The position numbers were made by a program, and so were the translations under genes. The notes below the pieces were generated by a model. It did not search any database, was not told the origin of the DNA, and saw nothing but the letters and a program-made list of their open reading frames with translations. Shown here piece by piece: positions 25,628 through 35,431 of a stretch of 64,000 bases of DNA. This stretch comes from Gramella jeungdoensis. GTDB taxonomy: Bacteria; Bacteroidota; Bacteroidia; Flavobacteriales; Flavobacteriaceae. Numbering within the stretch: the first letter of the stretch is position 1; every line of letters begins with the position of its first letter. The stretch is from NCBI RefSeq assembly GCF_023805255.1, contig NZ_JAMSCK010000001.1:310001-374000 (forward strand). Direction: 5' to 3'.

Positions 25628-26608
25628 ATGGAATACGCTGAAAATATATTGGGCACCATAGGTAATACTCCTTTAGTGAAGATGAATAAGATCGTTAAGG
25701 ATATTGACGCTTTGGTGCTTGCAAAATACGAGACCTTTAATCCGGGGAACTCGGTCAAGGATCGTATGGCGGTAAAAATGGTTGAAGATGCGGAGAGGAA
25801 AGGGCTTTTAAAGCCCGGAGGAACCATCATTGAAGGTACTTCAGGAAATACCGGAATGGGCCTGGCGCTCGTTGCCATAGTTAAGGGGTATAAGATGGTA
25901 TGTGTGATGAGTGACAAACAAAGCAAGGAGAAAATGGACATTCTGAAAGCTGTGGGCAGCGAAGTGATCGTTTGTCCTACCGATGTTGCTCCAGATGATC
26001 CTCGGTCTTATTATTCAACTTCAAGACGGCTTGCCGAGGAAACCCCTAATTCATGGTATGTGAACCAGTATGATAATCTTTCCAATACCCGGGCTCACTA
26101 TGAAACAACAGGGCCTGAGATCTGGAAACAGACCGACGGAAAGATAACCCACTTTGTGGTAGGTGTTGGAACCGGAGGAACTATTTCGGGAGTGGGTAAA
26201 TACCTGAAGGAACAAAACCCAGACATTAAGGTTTGGGGAATTGATACTTATGGTTCGGTATTCAAAAAATATCATGAGACCGGAATTTTTGATGAGAATG
26301 AGATCTATCCATACGTTACCGAAGGAATAGGTGAAGATATACTACCAAAGAATGTAGACTTCAGTGTGATTGACGGTTTTACTAAAGTAACCGATAAGGA
26401 TGCTGCAATTTATACTCAGAAACTGGCTAAAGAAGAAGGCTTCTTCCTTGGTAATAGTGCCGGGGCTGCTGCAAAAGGTCTGTTACAGTTGAAAGACAAG
26501 TTCAGCAAAGATGATGTGGTGGTAGTTCTTTTCCACGATCATGGAAGCCGATATGTCGGGAAAATGTACAATGATGAGTGGATGAAGAAAATGGGGTTTT
26601 TGGAATAG
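25628..26608 (+). CDS. PLP-dependent cysteine synthase / cystathionine beta-synthase family enzyme
   Basis: 326 residues of fold type II PLP enzymes. The PLP lysine is in NPGNSVKDRMAVKM, the substrate loop is EGTSGNTGMGLAL, and the phosphate cradle is GVGTGGTISGVGK. The sequence style (ENILGTIGNTPLV, DPRSYYSTSRRL) is nearer to cystathionine beta-synthase than to CysK, but the heme and CBS regulatory domains of animal enzymes are absent. It acts in cysteine metabolism or reverse transsulfuration. Single gene between its own promoter and terminator. Confidence 0.88.
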   Translation: MEYAENILGTIGNTPLVKMNKIVKDIDALVLAKYETFNPGNSVKDRMAVKMVEDAERKGLLKPGGTIIEGTSGNTGMGLALVAIVKGYKMVCVMSDKQSKEKMDILKAVGSEVIVCPTDVAPDDPRSYYSTSRRLAEETPNSWYVNQYDNLSNTRAHYETTGPEIWKQTDGKITHFVVGVGTGGTISGVGKYLKEQNPDIKVWGIDTYGSVFKKYHETGIFDENEIYPYVTEGIGEDILPKNVDFSVIDGFTKVTDKDAAIYTQKLAKEEGFFLGNSAGAAAKGLLQLKDKFSKDDVVVVLFHDHGSRYVGKMYNDEWMKKMGFLE

Positions 26609-26632
26609 GCCTTGCTTTTCCAAATAATTTAG

Positions 26633-26657
26633 CCCCGCATTTAGCGGGGTTTTTTTA
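26633..26657 (+). terminator. Terminator after the CBS-like gene
   Basis: CCCCGC / GCGGGG stem with an ATTTA loop and a run of eight T. Confidence 0.9.
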
Positions 26658-26736
26658 TGCTAAGAAAAAACTAAAGCCCTTTTATTAATTTCAGAATCGG
26701 CTGAAATGATTTATTTTCAAAGCGAAAAATATCATT

Positions 26737-27435
26737 ATGAAGAAAATTTACCTCCTCTTAATCGGCCTCCTCTTTATTTGCTCCTGTAGTTCTACCCTGG
26801 ATGTTAGGGATAACCCGGAGCCCGCAGATCCAAAATATAGCTACCTGGCACTGGGTGACTCCTATACTATAGGCGAAAGTGTGATGGAAACTAAGCGCTG
26901 GCCGGTTCAGCTAGCTGAACGGCTTAGGGATAGGGGATATAAAATGGCCGCTCCTAAAATTATCGCCAAAACTGGTTGGACTACTTCCGACCTTTTAAGG
27001 GGAATAGAAAATGAACTAAATGTTCAGAGAGATTTTGACCTGGTTTCCATTCTTATTGGCGTGAACAATCAGTATCAGGGTAAATCTATCACAGAATATG
27101 AGGAAGAACTGAGGCAGGTATTCAGAAAGGCTGTCAATCATTCAAAAACCTTGGAGAAGGGAGTTTTTGCTGTTAGCATCCCCGATTATGGTTATACTCC
27201 TTTTGGAGCGGCAAATCAGGAAGAGATAAGTAAAGAGATAGACAGGTTTAATGCGGTGTTTAAAAGGGTAGCCGAGGAATTTAATGTAGATTTTTACAAT
27301 ATTACTCCTATCTCCAGGGATGCTGCTGATAACCCTGAACTGGTGGCTAGCGATGGGCTTCATCCCAGCGGACTGATGTATCAGTATTGGGTAGACCAGT
27401 TCGTAAATCAGGTGGCCGAAAAATTACCGGAATAA
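26737..27435 (+). CDS. SGNH/GDSL-type hydrolase lipoprotein
   Basis: 232 residues. Lipoprotein signal ends LLFICSC. Block I is YLALGDSYTIGES with the nucleophile serine, block III is IGVNNQYQG, and block V is DGLHPSG with the D-x-x-H pair. An extracytoplasmic esterase, lipase or deacetylase; substrate undetermined. Followed by a DUF2851 gene after 49 bases. Confidence 0.87.
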   Translation: MKKIYLLLIGLLFICSCSSTLDVRDNPEPADPKYSYLALGDSYTIGESVMETKRWPVQLAERLRDRGYKMAAPKIIAKTGWTTSDLLRGIENELNVQRDFDLVSILIGVNNQYQGKSITEYEEELRQVFRKAVNHSKTLEKGVFAVSIPDYGYTPFGAANQEEISKEIDRFNAVFKRVAEEFNVDFYNITPISRDAADNPELVASDGLHPSGLMYQYWVDQFVNQVAEKLPE

Positions 27436-27472
27436 ATTTTTTACTCGTCGCATTTTCAGAACTTTAATTTGA

Positions 27473-27480
27473 TAAATTTG
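27473..27480 (+). promoter_or_regulatory. Possible promoter -7 box before the DUF2851 gene
   Basis: TAAATTTG fits TAnnTTTG but ends only five bases before the GTG start, so either the mRNA is almost leaderless or the box is fortuitous. Confidence 0.3.
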
Positions 27481-27484
27481 ATGG

Positions 27485-28768
27485 GTGCGAGAGGATTTTC
27501 TATATCATTTATGGAAGTTTCAGAAGTTCAATTCTGAAGCTCTTAAAACTTCAGAAGGAGAGGTTCTGCTTATTCTTCACCCTGGAAGTCATAACGAATA
27601 TTCAGGCCCCGATTTCTTCAATGCAAAAATCCAGATAGCAGAACAGCTTTGGGCCGGAAATGTGGAGATACATCTGAAATCCTCATATTGGTATGTTCAC
27701 CATCATGAGACCGATCCAAATTATGATAATGTGATTCTTCATGTGGTTTGGGAACATGATGCAGATATATTCAGAAAGGATGGCTCGGTTATTCCAACAT
27801 TAGTATTGAATGATAAGGTAAGTCATGAAATTTTAGAATCTTACAAAGAATTGCTTGAAAGGAAACACCTGAAAATTAATTGTGAGAAGGATTTTGATGG
27901 GTTTGAAGGCTTTCAGATGCAGCACTGGTTGGAAAGGCTATATTTTGAGAGACTGGAGAAACGTTCGATAGAGATACAGGATGTGCTGGAAGGGAATGGA
28001 AATAACTGGGAAGCGACCTTTTTTGTAATGTTATGTAGAAGTTTTGGGCTTAACCTCAATGGTGAAGCTTTTAGAGCTATGGCAGCTAGCTTAGACTTTA
28101 GAATTATACAAAAACTTGCAAACGACAGGTTACGGCTCGAGGCTTTGTTTCTTGGACAGGCCGGGATCATAAAGAGTGATGATAAATATGCCCTGGAATT
28201 GGCCAGGGAATATGATTATTTAAAACATAAATTCTCTTTGAATAATGGTTTTATTCCTCAACCGCAATTTTTCAGATTAAGGCCTGATAATTTCCCGACC
28301 ATAAGATTGGCTCAACTGGCTGCTATTTATACAAAAAATGCGAATTTATTTCAGCAGGTTATCAATGCAAATGCTTTGGAAGAACTCTATATTTTATTTG
28401 AGGCTGAAACCTCTGAATACTGGACCTGTCATTATAATTTTGGAAGATCGCATCCAAAACGACAGAAAAAACCTTCCAGGGCTTTTATTGATCTTGTTCT
28501 TATAAATTGTCTGGTTCCTTTTAAAGACTATTATTCAAAATATATGGGACAGGCCGATGAAGACCTGATCCAGGAACTTATTTCTGCAATTCCGGTAGAG
28601 AAGAATTCAATAATTAATATCTTTAATGTCTTAAGACCAGGTACAGCTCAAAACGCAATGCACTCCCAGGCTCTTCTGGAGTTAAAAAAGGAGTATTGTG
28701 ATCTCGATAAATGCCTGTATTGTGAATTAGGGGCATCGCTTCTTAAGAAATCTCCGAAATACATTTAA
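27485..28768 (+). CDS. DUF2851 family protein
   Basis: 427 residues, widespread in Bacteroidota and of unknown function. Recognised from the start MREDFLYHLWKFQKFN, HPGSHNEYSGPDFFNAKI and the region WAGNVEIHLKSSYWYVHHHE, which is reminiscent of nuclease-like E-x-K patterns though no activity can be claimed. Translation appears to start at GTG 27485; an ATG at 27481 is in another frame. No signal peptide. A PspC-like gene follows after nine bases. Confidence 0.85.
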   Translation: MREDFLYHLWKFQKFNSEALKTSEGEVLLILHPGSHNEYSGPDFFNAKIQIAEQLWAGNVEIHLKSSYWYVHHHETDPNYDNVILHVVWEHDADIFRKDGSVIPTLVLNDKVSHEILESYKELLERKHLKINCEKDFDGFEGFQMQHWLERLYFERLEKRSIEIQDVLEGNGNNWEATFFVMLCRSFGLNLNGEAFRAMAASLDFRIIQKLANDRLRLEALFLGQAGIIKSDDKYALELAREYDYLKHKFSLNNGFIPQPQFFRLRPDNFPTIRLAQLAAIYTKNANLFQQVINANALEELYILFEAETSEYWTCHYNFGRSHPKRQKKPSRAFIDLVLINCLVPFKDYYSKYMGQADEDLIQELISAIPVEKNSIINIFNVLRPGTAQNAMHSQALLELKKEYCDLDKCLYCELGASLLKKSPKYI

Positions 28769-28777
28769 ATTTGCAGT

Positions 28778-29008
28778 ATGACAACTATTGTTTCCAATAT
28801 TAGATATTATCTGGAAAAGCATGGTTTCTATGTTTCCTCCCGTTTAGCTGATAAGTTAGGGATGCGGGCGAAGAATGTAAGACTTTTCTTTATTTATGCC
28901 TCCTTCTTTACTATGGGTGTAGGTTTTATAGTTTATCTAACGCTTGCCTTCTGGCTTAAATTAAAAGACCTTATCTATACCAAGCGGACTTCGGTATTCG
29001 ACCTATGA
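28778..29008 (+). CDS. PspC-domain small membrane protein
   Basis: 76 residues. The PspC-type pattern (RLADKLGMRAKNVRLFFIYA, then a hydrophobic helix FTMGVGFIVYLTLAFWL) is clear although the protein is short. PspC proteins sense or respond to membrane stress. Its stop overlaps the K+ channel start in ATGA, so the two are translationally coupled. Confidence 0.8.
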   Translation: MTTIVSNIRYYLEKHGFYVSSRLADKLGMRAKNVRLFFIYASFFTMGVGFIVYLTLAFWLKLKDLIYTKRTSVFDL

Positions 29009-30015
29009 GAAAACTGATTGATTCAAGAATTAAACTCGCTATTGTTCTGATCATCCTGGTCTTTATAACCGGGATTGTTGGATTTAGATTTCTGTATGAT
29101 TATTCCTGGGTTAATGCTCTTTATATGACTATTATAACCATAAGTACAGTTGGTTATGGTGAAGTGCAGCCAATGGGTGCATATGGGAAGATATTCACCT
29201 CGGTTTTTATCATTTCAGGCCTTTTTATTTTTGGTTTTGGTCTCTCCACTATAACGGAGCATATTTTGAATAAGAATAATATTGGTAATCTAAAGCGTAA
29301 TAGAATGAAAAAGAAAATAGACTCTTTTAAAGACCACATAATTGTGTGTGGTTATGGGCAGAACGGCAAGCAGGCTGCTCAAAAACTGGTGGATTACCGC
29401 AAGGATTTTGTGATTATAGATAGGGATGAGGCAGTTTTTCAAGGTTTTGAAGATGACAGGTTGAAATATATTATAGGTAATGCCACAGAAGATGAGGTGC
29501 TTACCAATGCTGGAATAGAAAGAGCCTCCACTTTGATCTGTGCGCTACCCAGAGACGCTGACAACCTGTTTATAGTGCTTTCAGCCAGGCAGTTAAATAA
29601 GGATCTTAAAATAATTAGCCGTGCTACCGAAGAAAACAGCTACAAGAAATTAAAACTTGCCGGTGCCGATAATGTGATCATGCCTGATAGGATAGGAGGA
29701 AGTCATATGGCTTCTCTGGTTGTGGTTCCAGACCTCGTGGAATTCCTGGATAACCTTTCTGTTTCAGGTCAACAAGATAGTATAAATGTAGAACAGATAC
29801 CCTTTTCAAAGGTTTGTTCAGATGGAATTGAAAAGACCATCGCAGAGACCGATATTAGGAAAAAGACAGGTTGCTCAATTATTGGCTATAAGTCTCCATC
29901 TGGCAACTATGTAGTTAATCCTGAGCCCAGCCTGAAATTAGAAAAAGAATCTAAGCTAATAATGATAGGCAGGCCAGAACAGATAGAAAGTTTGAAGAAG
30001 TTTTATTCGGTGTGA
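29005..30015 (+). CDS. Two-TM potassium channel with RCK (TrkA-N/TrkA-C) domains
   Basis: 336 residues. Two helices flank a pore loop with the K+ filter in TISTVGYGEVQP near residue 50. A cytoplasmic RCK Rossmann domain follows (DHIIVCGYGQNGKQAAQKL, then FVIIDRD) and a C-terminal TrkA-C-like region. Architecture matches MthK/Kch-type ligand-gated channels. Coupled to the PspC-like gene through a four-base overlap, suggesting a joint role in membrane potential or envelope stress; that link is inference. Confidence 0.9.
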   Translation: MRKLIDSRIKLAIVLIILVFITGIVGFRFLYDYSWVNALYMTIITISTVGYGEVQPMGAYGKIFTSVFIISGLFIFGFGLSTITEHILNKNNIGNLKRNRMKKKIDSFKDHIIVCGYGQNGKQAAQKLVDYRKDFVIIDRDEAVFQGFEDDRLKYIIGNATEDEVLTNAGIERASTLICALPRDADNLFIVLSARQLNKDLKIISRATEENSYKKLKLAGADNVIMPDRIGGSHMASLVVVPDLVEFLDNLSVSGQQDSINVEQIPFSKVCSDGIEKTIAETDIRKKTGCSIIGYKSPSGNYVVNPEPSLKLEKESKLIMIGRPEQIESLKKFYSV

Positions 30016-30163
30016 TTTGCTTTTTTTGGTAGTTTCCTATTATAATGGGTGTTTTCATTAACAAATAATTCACAATTTAACTCCCAAAAGTTTGAAATAG
30101 CCTAATTTTTTAGCATATTCACCCGCTGTAATTTTAACGTTAAATTAATAACCGAAATTCTAT

Positions 30164-32254
30164 ATGAGAAAGTATTTGCTTTCAATGTTCTTTTTATTTT
30201 CAATTTTTGGATTGTCTGCACAAGAACTGGACGTAAAAGCCAAAATTGGTAACCCTTCAAAGGTGATCAATAACGGGTTCATTGAACTCAATGTCACTGG
30301 AGGAACTCCTCCATATCAGTATAAATGGTCAAATCAGTCAACGAGCCTTGAGTCTAACAGAACTGAGGGATTAACAGAAGGTATATCTTACAGCGTTGTC
30401 GTTACAGATAGTGAAGGGAATTCTGTAAAAAAGGAATATACAGTAGAAGCTGAAGCTATTACAGAGCATTTCAACGGAACATTTGCTCCAATAGTTGATG
30501 GTATGGGAAGTGTTCTTTTCTGGGATCCATTTTCTGCAACTGGCCTTTATGATCCTGTAGTTTATGCTGATGTAAAGAGAGTCGAAGCTCCTGAATGGAA
30601 TGCTCAGGAAGATGCTAAGTTCACTCTTAAAGAGTGGAAGGTGGCCGAAGGAGAGCATGTGAACGAAGGGGACCTTATTGCTGTTGTAACGAAAAATAAT
30701 GAAGATCTTGATGTATATGCAAACGCAAAAGGTAATTTAAATCATTTTCTTGATGAGGGAGAAGTGATTTATGATTCAGAAAATAAGCAGCACGTAATTG
30801 AACAGGGTGCTCAGTATTTTGCGAGTATCGAATATGATGAGCCAGTGGTTTTACTCCACCCAAATGGTGATCCTCAAACAAAGAATATCCCTTTTATTGT
30901 GGTGTGGCTTGTTCTTGGAGCACTTTTCTTCACATTGCGTTTAGGATTTATCAATATTAGAGGTTTCAGGCATTCACTTCAACTTGCTAAAGGTAAGTTT
31001 GATGATCCAAATGCTCCCGGTCAGGTAACACACTTCCAGGCTTTGGCAACTGCCGTTTCAGGTACTGTTGGTCTTGGAAATATTGCGGGTGTTGCTGTGG
31101 CTATTTCTTTAGGAGGGGCCGGTGCGACTATGTGGATGATTCTCGCTGGGCTTCTTGGGATGTCTTCAAAATTTGTTGAATGTACACTCGGTGTAAAATA
31201 TAGATTTATAAACTCTGAAGGTCGTGTATTTGGTGGACCTATGAACTACCTTAGATATGGTCTTGAGAAAAGAAATAAGAGAGGGTTGGGTAAATTCCTT
31301 GCTGCATTCTTTGCGGTTCTTGCTATTGGTGCCTCTTTTGGTGGAGGTAATATGTTCCAGGCGAACCAGTCTTTCTCAATTCTTGCAGGTGAATTTCCAT
31401 TTCTTGCCGGAAACGGATTCTGGTTTGGGGTTGTAGTTGCCATATTCGTAGGGATTGTTATTATTGGAGGTATTAGCAGTATTGCAAAGGTTACTGGTAA
31501 GATTGTACCTATTATGGCCGCAATTTATGTGATAGGAGCTTTTGTGGTAATTGGCGTGAACTTTGAAAATATCGGTCCTGCTTTTGGTGCTATCTGGGAT
31601 GGAGCATTCAGCCCAAGTGCGCTTAAAGGTGGAATTATCGGGGTTCTTATCGTAGGTTTCCAGCGTGCCGCCTTCTCGAACGAGGCAGGGGTTGGATCGG
31701 CTGCGATTGCTCATTCTGCGGCAAAGACTAATCATCCGCCATCTGAAGGATTCGTGGCTTTGTTAGAGCCTTTCATCGATACGGTTGTAGTGTGTACACT
31801 TACCGCTTTGGTGCTTATCTTTACAGGGATGCATGAAGTTGAAGGAGTAGGAGGGGTTTAGCTAACTTCTTCGGCTTTTGGAAGTGTGATCTCATGGTTC
31901 CCTTATGTTTTGGCTACTGCCGTATTCCTTTTTGCTTTCTCAACGATGATCTCCTGGTCTTATTACGGAATGAGAGCCTGGACATATCTGTTCGGGAAAA
32001 GCAAGAAAAATGAGATGATATATAAGTCATTATTCCTTGTGTTTGTTATAGTTGGAGCATCTGTAAGTTTAGGAGCTGTTCTGGATTTTTCAGATATGAT
32101 GATTCTTGCGATGTCTTTCCCTAATATAATTGGATTGTACATTATGATAGGGGAGGTAAGTGATGATCTTAAAGAATATTCTCATAGGCTTAAAAAGGGA
32201 GAATTGTTCCAGAAGTCATCAAAACCAAAAGAACAAACGGCCGACGTTTCTTAG
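30164..32254 (+). pseudogene. AGCS alanine/glycine:cation symporter with SprB-like and lipoyl-like N-terminal domains, interrupted by in-frame TAG
   Basis: One reading frame of 697 codons with a single amber codon at 31859-31861, after residue 565. Both sides belong to one protein: signal peptide (1-20), a SprB-type repeat at about 35-90 (GGTPPYQYKWSN), a biotinyl/lipoyl-like hairpin domain at about 140-205 (WKVAEGEHVNEGDLIAVV), then the AGCS transporter from about 243 (FQALATAVSGTVGLGNIAGV, FSNEAGVGSAAIAH). After the stop the sequence continues [16 protein letters not shown] with the last helices. The paralogue at 53616-54983 reads GVSLTAAAF where this reads GV-stop-LTSSAF. A CAG-to-TAG or TCG-to-TAG change would explain it. 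The downstream part could restart at GTG 31886. Sequencing error, true loss, or suppression are all possible. Confidence 0.85.
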
Positions 32255-32271
32255 GTCTTTCTCAATAAAAA

Positions 32272-33138
32272 ATGAAATTACTTAAATCCCATTTTGCGCT
32301 TTCTAGGAGTCAGCAAAATGGGATTTTTGTTTTAGTACTCCTGATAATTATCTTCCAGGCAATCCTCTTATTCGATTTTTATCCTCCTAGTGAGACTCAA
32401 TCTATCCCTGAATCTCAAATGTTGGTTTATCAAAGGCAGCTGGATTCCTTAAAAAATATTCAAGCAAAGAAGAAGGATACTATTTACCCATTCAATCCCA
32501 ATTTTATTACAGATTTTAAAGCTTATCAGCTCGGGATGAGTGTGGAAGAGATAGATCGTTTTCTGGCTTACAGGAGCGCGGATAAATGGGTCAATTCTGC
32601 CGTAGAGTTTCAGAAGGTTACTGGAATTTCAGACAGTTTGTTACGGCTTATCAGCGCATCCTTTCGATTCCCGAACCGGATACAGAAACCTGTTTCTATA
32701 AAAGCAGGAGTTAAAGACTCGTCAGGTACTTCCGCCTACGTGACCGATCTCAATTCGGCATCAGCAGAAGATCTGATAAAGGTAAAAGGCGTAGGAGAGG
32801 TGCTGTCCAGGAGAATCGTGAAATACCGCCAGAGTATAGGTGGCTTTCGTAACCATATCCAGCTTAATGACGTCTATGGGCTGACTCCCGAAGTTGTTCA
32901 GAATATTCTTCAGAGTTTTCAGATTCTAACCAGGCCAGATTCTGAAGTAAGAAATATAAATGATATAACAGTCTCGGAGCTAGCTGAAATTCCATATTTT
33001 AATTATGAACTTGCCCTAAAAGTGATAAATTATCGTAAGCTTCATGAAGGGATTACCTCCTTTGAAGAATTATCAAAAATCGACGGTTTTCCTTCCGATA
33101 AAATCGATAGAATTAAATTATATTTGGCCTTACAATGA
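32272..33138 (+). CDS. ComEA-like helix-hairpin-helix membrane protein
   Basis: 288 residues. An N-terminal membrane anchor (GIFVLVLLIIIFQAILLF) is followed by three helix-hairpin-helix segments, the clearest being DLNSASAEDLIKVKGVGEVL near residue 160; others are FKAYQLGMSVEEIDRFLAYR and DITVSELAEIPYFNYELALK. Such modules bind DNA non-specifically; in ComEA they aid DNA uptake, but in this genus the role is unproven. 17 bases after the AGCS gene. Confidence 0.83.
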   Translation: MKLLKSHFALSRSQQNGIFVLVLLIIIFQAILLFDFYPPSETQSIPESQMLVYQRQLDSLKNIQAKKKDTIYPFNPNFITDFKAYQLGMSVEEIDRFLAYRSADKWVNSAVEFQKVTGISDSLLRLISASFRFPNRIQKPVSIKAGVKDSSGTSAYVTDLNSASAEDLIKVKGVGEVLSRRIVKYRQSIGGFRNHIQLNDVYGLTPEVVQNILQSFQILTRPDSEVRNINDITVSELAEIPYFNYELALKVINYRKLHEGITSFEELSKIDGFPSDKIDRIKLYLALQ

Positions 33139-33221
33139 AATTCTGGGAAAATTCCATTCCCAAATTCAGAATAATTTATTGAGAGATTGATTTTTTAAAC
33201 ATCAATCAAAACAAGTTAAAA

Positions 33222-34388
33222 ATGAGCAGATATTTTACAGAGGAGCACGAATTATTTAGGAAAAGCTTTAAAGAATTCCTGCAAAAGGAAGTGGTGCCTC
33301 ATATAGAAAAATGGGAAGAAACCGGAACCATTGAACGTTTCATATGGAAGAAGTTTGGCGAGATGGGATATTTTGGTCTTAATCAGCCGGAAGAATATGG
33401 CGGAATGGACCTGGATCTTTTTTACACTGTAATATTCCTTGAAGAACTTCAAAAGATTAACTCCGGAGGTTTTGCCGCTGCCATGTGGGCGCACGCCTAC
33501 CTGGCGATGACCCATGTGAAAGTTGAAGCCAGTCATGAGTTGAAAGAGAAATATCTTGTGCCTGCTATTGAAGGGGAAAAAATAGGTTGTCTCTGTGTGT
33601 CTGAACCTTTTGGAGGTTCCGATGTGGCGGGGATGAAGACCACTGCTGTAAAGAAAGGGGATAAATATATCATCAATGGTTCCAAGACATTTATCACAAA
33701 TGGAGTTTATGCCGATTTCTATGTTGTGGCTGCCAAGACCGATCCTGAAAAGGGGAATAAGGGTATGAGTATTTTCCTTATTGATAAGAAAGCCGCCGGG
33801 ATATCGGCCACCAAACTCAATAAACTTGGGTGGAGAGCTTCAGATACTGCTGAACTCGCTTTTGATAATGTAGAAGTTCCTGCTGAAAACCTGATGGGAG
33901 AAGAGGGTAAAGGCTTTAGTTATATCATGCAGCATTTTGCTATGGAGAGATTGATCATGGGAATCAATGCTCATGCAAGATCTGAATTTGCCCTGGAGTA
34001 TGCCATGGGATATATGAAGGAACGTGAAGCTTTTGGAAAGACCCTTGATAAATTTCAGGCACTGAGACATTCGGTAGCTGAAATGGCCAGTGAGATAGAA
34101 GTGATAAAAGAGTTCAATTATTCAGTTGCACAAAGACTTAATGATGGCGAATATGTGGTGAAAGAAGCTAGTATGTCTAAGCTGCTTTCCACAAAGATCG
34201 CTGATGAGGTCGCGTATAAATGTCTTCAGATGTTAGGAGGTTATGGCTATATGGAAGATTATCCTATGGCAAGGCTGTTCAGGGACAGCAGGCTTGGACC
34301 AATAGGAGGAGGAACCTCAGAAATCTTAAAAGAGATTATCGCCAAAATGATAATCGATAAGAAAGAATACAAGCCGGCTGCTGAATAG
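33222..34388 (+). CDS. Acyl-CoA dehydrogenase
   Basis: 388 residues with the family layout: N-terminal helices, mid beta domain with CVSEPFGGSDVAGM and FITNGVYADFYVV, and C-terminal helical domain with REAFGKTLDKFQ, KCLQMLGGYGYMEDYPMARL and RLGPIGGGTSEI. Oxidises acyl-CoA thioesters with FAD, passing electrons to ETF. The substrate chain length or branched-chain specificity cannot be read with confidence. Monocistronic with a shared terminator. Confidence 0.92.
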   Translation: MSRYFTEEHELFRKSFKEFLQKEVVPHIEKWEETGTIERFIWKKFGEMGYFGLNQPEEYGGMDLDLFYTVIFLEELQKINSGGFAAAMWAHAYLAMTHVKVEASHELKEKYLVPAIEGEKIGCLCVSEPFGGSDVAGMKTTAVKKGDKYIINGSKTFITNGVYADFYVVAAKTDPEKGNKGMSIFLIDKKAAGISATKLNKLGWRASDTAELAFDNVEVPAENLMGEEGKGFSYIMQHFAMERLIMGINAHARSEFALEYAMGYMKEREAFGKTLDKFQALRHSVAEMASEIEVIKEFNYSVAQRLNDGEYVVKEASMSKLLSTKIADEVAYKCLQMLGGYGYMEDYPMARLFRDSRLGPIGGGTSEILKEIIAKMIIDKKEYKPAAE

Positions 34389-34413
34389 GTGACTGTGTGG
34401 ATTTTTAAAAATT

Positions 34414-34448
34414 AAATCAACCCTGGGACTATTCCCGGGGTTGATTTT
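34414..34448. terminator. Bidirectional terminator overlapping the MBL gene end
   Basis: A 15-pair stem: AAATCAACCC-T-GGGA against TCCC-G-GGGTTGATTT with a CTAT loop and one T-G wobble. It serves the acyl-CoA dehydrogenase gene and also covers the convergent gene's stop codon. Confidence 0.85.
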
Positions 34449-35310
34449 TCAGATCATTATAAAAGGTCTTTCTGATCTTTGGACCGGAGATGAATGAGTC
34501 TTTCATTTCTTCATCACTATAGAACTTGCTGGTGAGACTCTCATTGCCAACAATGTCTTCTTCGCTTTTTCCTTCGCTAATAGCCTTAGCTATATTATCT
34601 CTTATTTCTTCAAGCATTTTCATGTATTGCTCATATTCGGAATAAGTTGCAATATTTCCATGGCCGGGTATAATCCTGGTATTTTGATTTATTAATGATA
34701 ACCCTGTTCTGGCTGCTTCTATATCTCCTTTTACTGTGCCGCCACTTTCCAAATCTATGTATGGGAATCTCCCGTTGAAAAAAGTGTCTCCTGTATGTAA
34801 GACGTTGCTTTGAGGGAAATATATTAAAGCATCGCCATCGGTATGTGCATTATGTACATGTGCCACTACAATATCATTCCCGTTAATATGCAGGTTAATG
34901 GTATGATCGAATGTTACTACGGGTAAGCCTGAGCTTATCTCCTCATTTTTTATTAGTCTCTTTCTAACATTTTCATGAGCAAAGATGAGTGCACCTTCTT
35001 CCCGGAAATTGGCATTTCCTCCCACATGGTCTCCATGGTGATGGGTGTTGACCAGAAATTTTACCGGCTGATCGCTTATCGTCTTCAGTTTATCGATGAT
35101 CTTTTGCGAGAGTGGGGCAAATTGGTCATCTATCATAAAGACTCCGTCCTCTCCGGTAAGGATGCCAATATTTCCACCAGCTCCCTTAAGCATGTAAACA
35201 TTATTGTTTACTGGAACTATTTCAATTTCAACATCATCAAAATTTTGAAATGCAAAAAGGGGATAACAGGTAAGGAGTAGTAAAAAGAGGGTAGTGGTAA
35301 TATTTTTCAT
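34429..35310 (-). CDS. Periplasmic MBL-fold metallohydrolase
   Basis: 293 residues with a signal peptide ending YPLFA. The zinc motif is NTHHHGDHVGG (HxHxDH), a further ligand histidine is in HVHNAHTDGDALIYF, and the last in IPGHGNIA. The lay-out is that of secreted beta-lactamase-fold hydrolases; it lacks clear features that would make it a genuine class B beta-lactamase, so substrate is open. A single gene whose stop sits in the shared terminator. Confidence 0.87.
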   Translation of the reverse strand: MKNITTTLFLLLLTCYPLFAFQNFDDVEIEIVPVNNNVYMLKGAGGNIGILTGEDGVFMIDDQFAPLSQKIIDKLKTISDQPVKFLVNTHHHGDHVGGNANFREEGALIFAHENVRKRLIKNEEISSGLPVVTFDHTINLHINGNDIVVAHVHNAHTDGDALIYFPQSNVLHTGDTFFNGRFPYIDLESGGTVKGDIEAARTGLSLINQNTRIIPGHGNIATYSEYEQYMKMLEEIRDNIAKAISEGKSEEDIVGNESLTSKFYSDEEMKDSFISGPKIRKTFYNDLKNQPRE

Positions 35311-35385
35311 GATTTCTTCTTTTAGAAACTTAATTTACAGAAAATTATAACAATAATTCCTTATAGTAAATATCTGAAATAAATA

Positions 35386-35415
35386 TTGGTAGATAATTAA
35401 AATGAATTATCTTTG
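35386..35415 (+). promoter_or_regulatory. Promoter of rpsU
   Basis: TTG at 35386-35388, a 19-base spacer and TATCTTTG at 35408-35415: an ideal flavobacterial promoter. Transcription would begin near 35422, giving a leader of about 28 bases that contains the Shine-Dalgarno. Confidence 0.8.
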
Positions 35416-35431
35416 CAGCCGATTCCAAAAG

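Noticed and set aside
34429-35310. Metallo-beta-lactamase resistance gene
   Set aside because: The HxHxDH motif is shared by the whole MBL fold; nothing specific to class B beta-lactamases is evident and the context is housekeeping.
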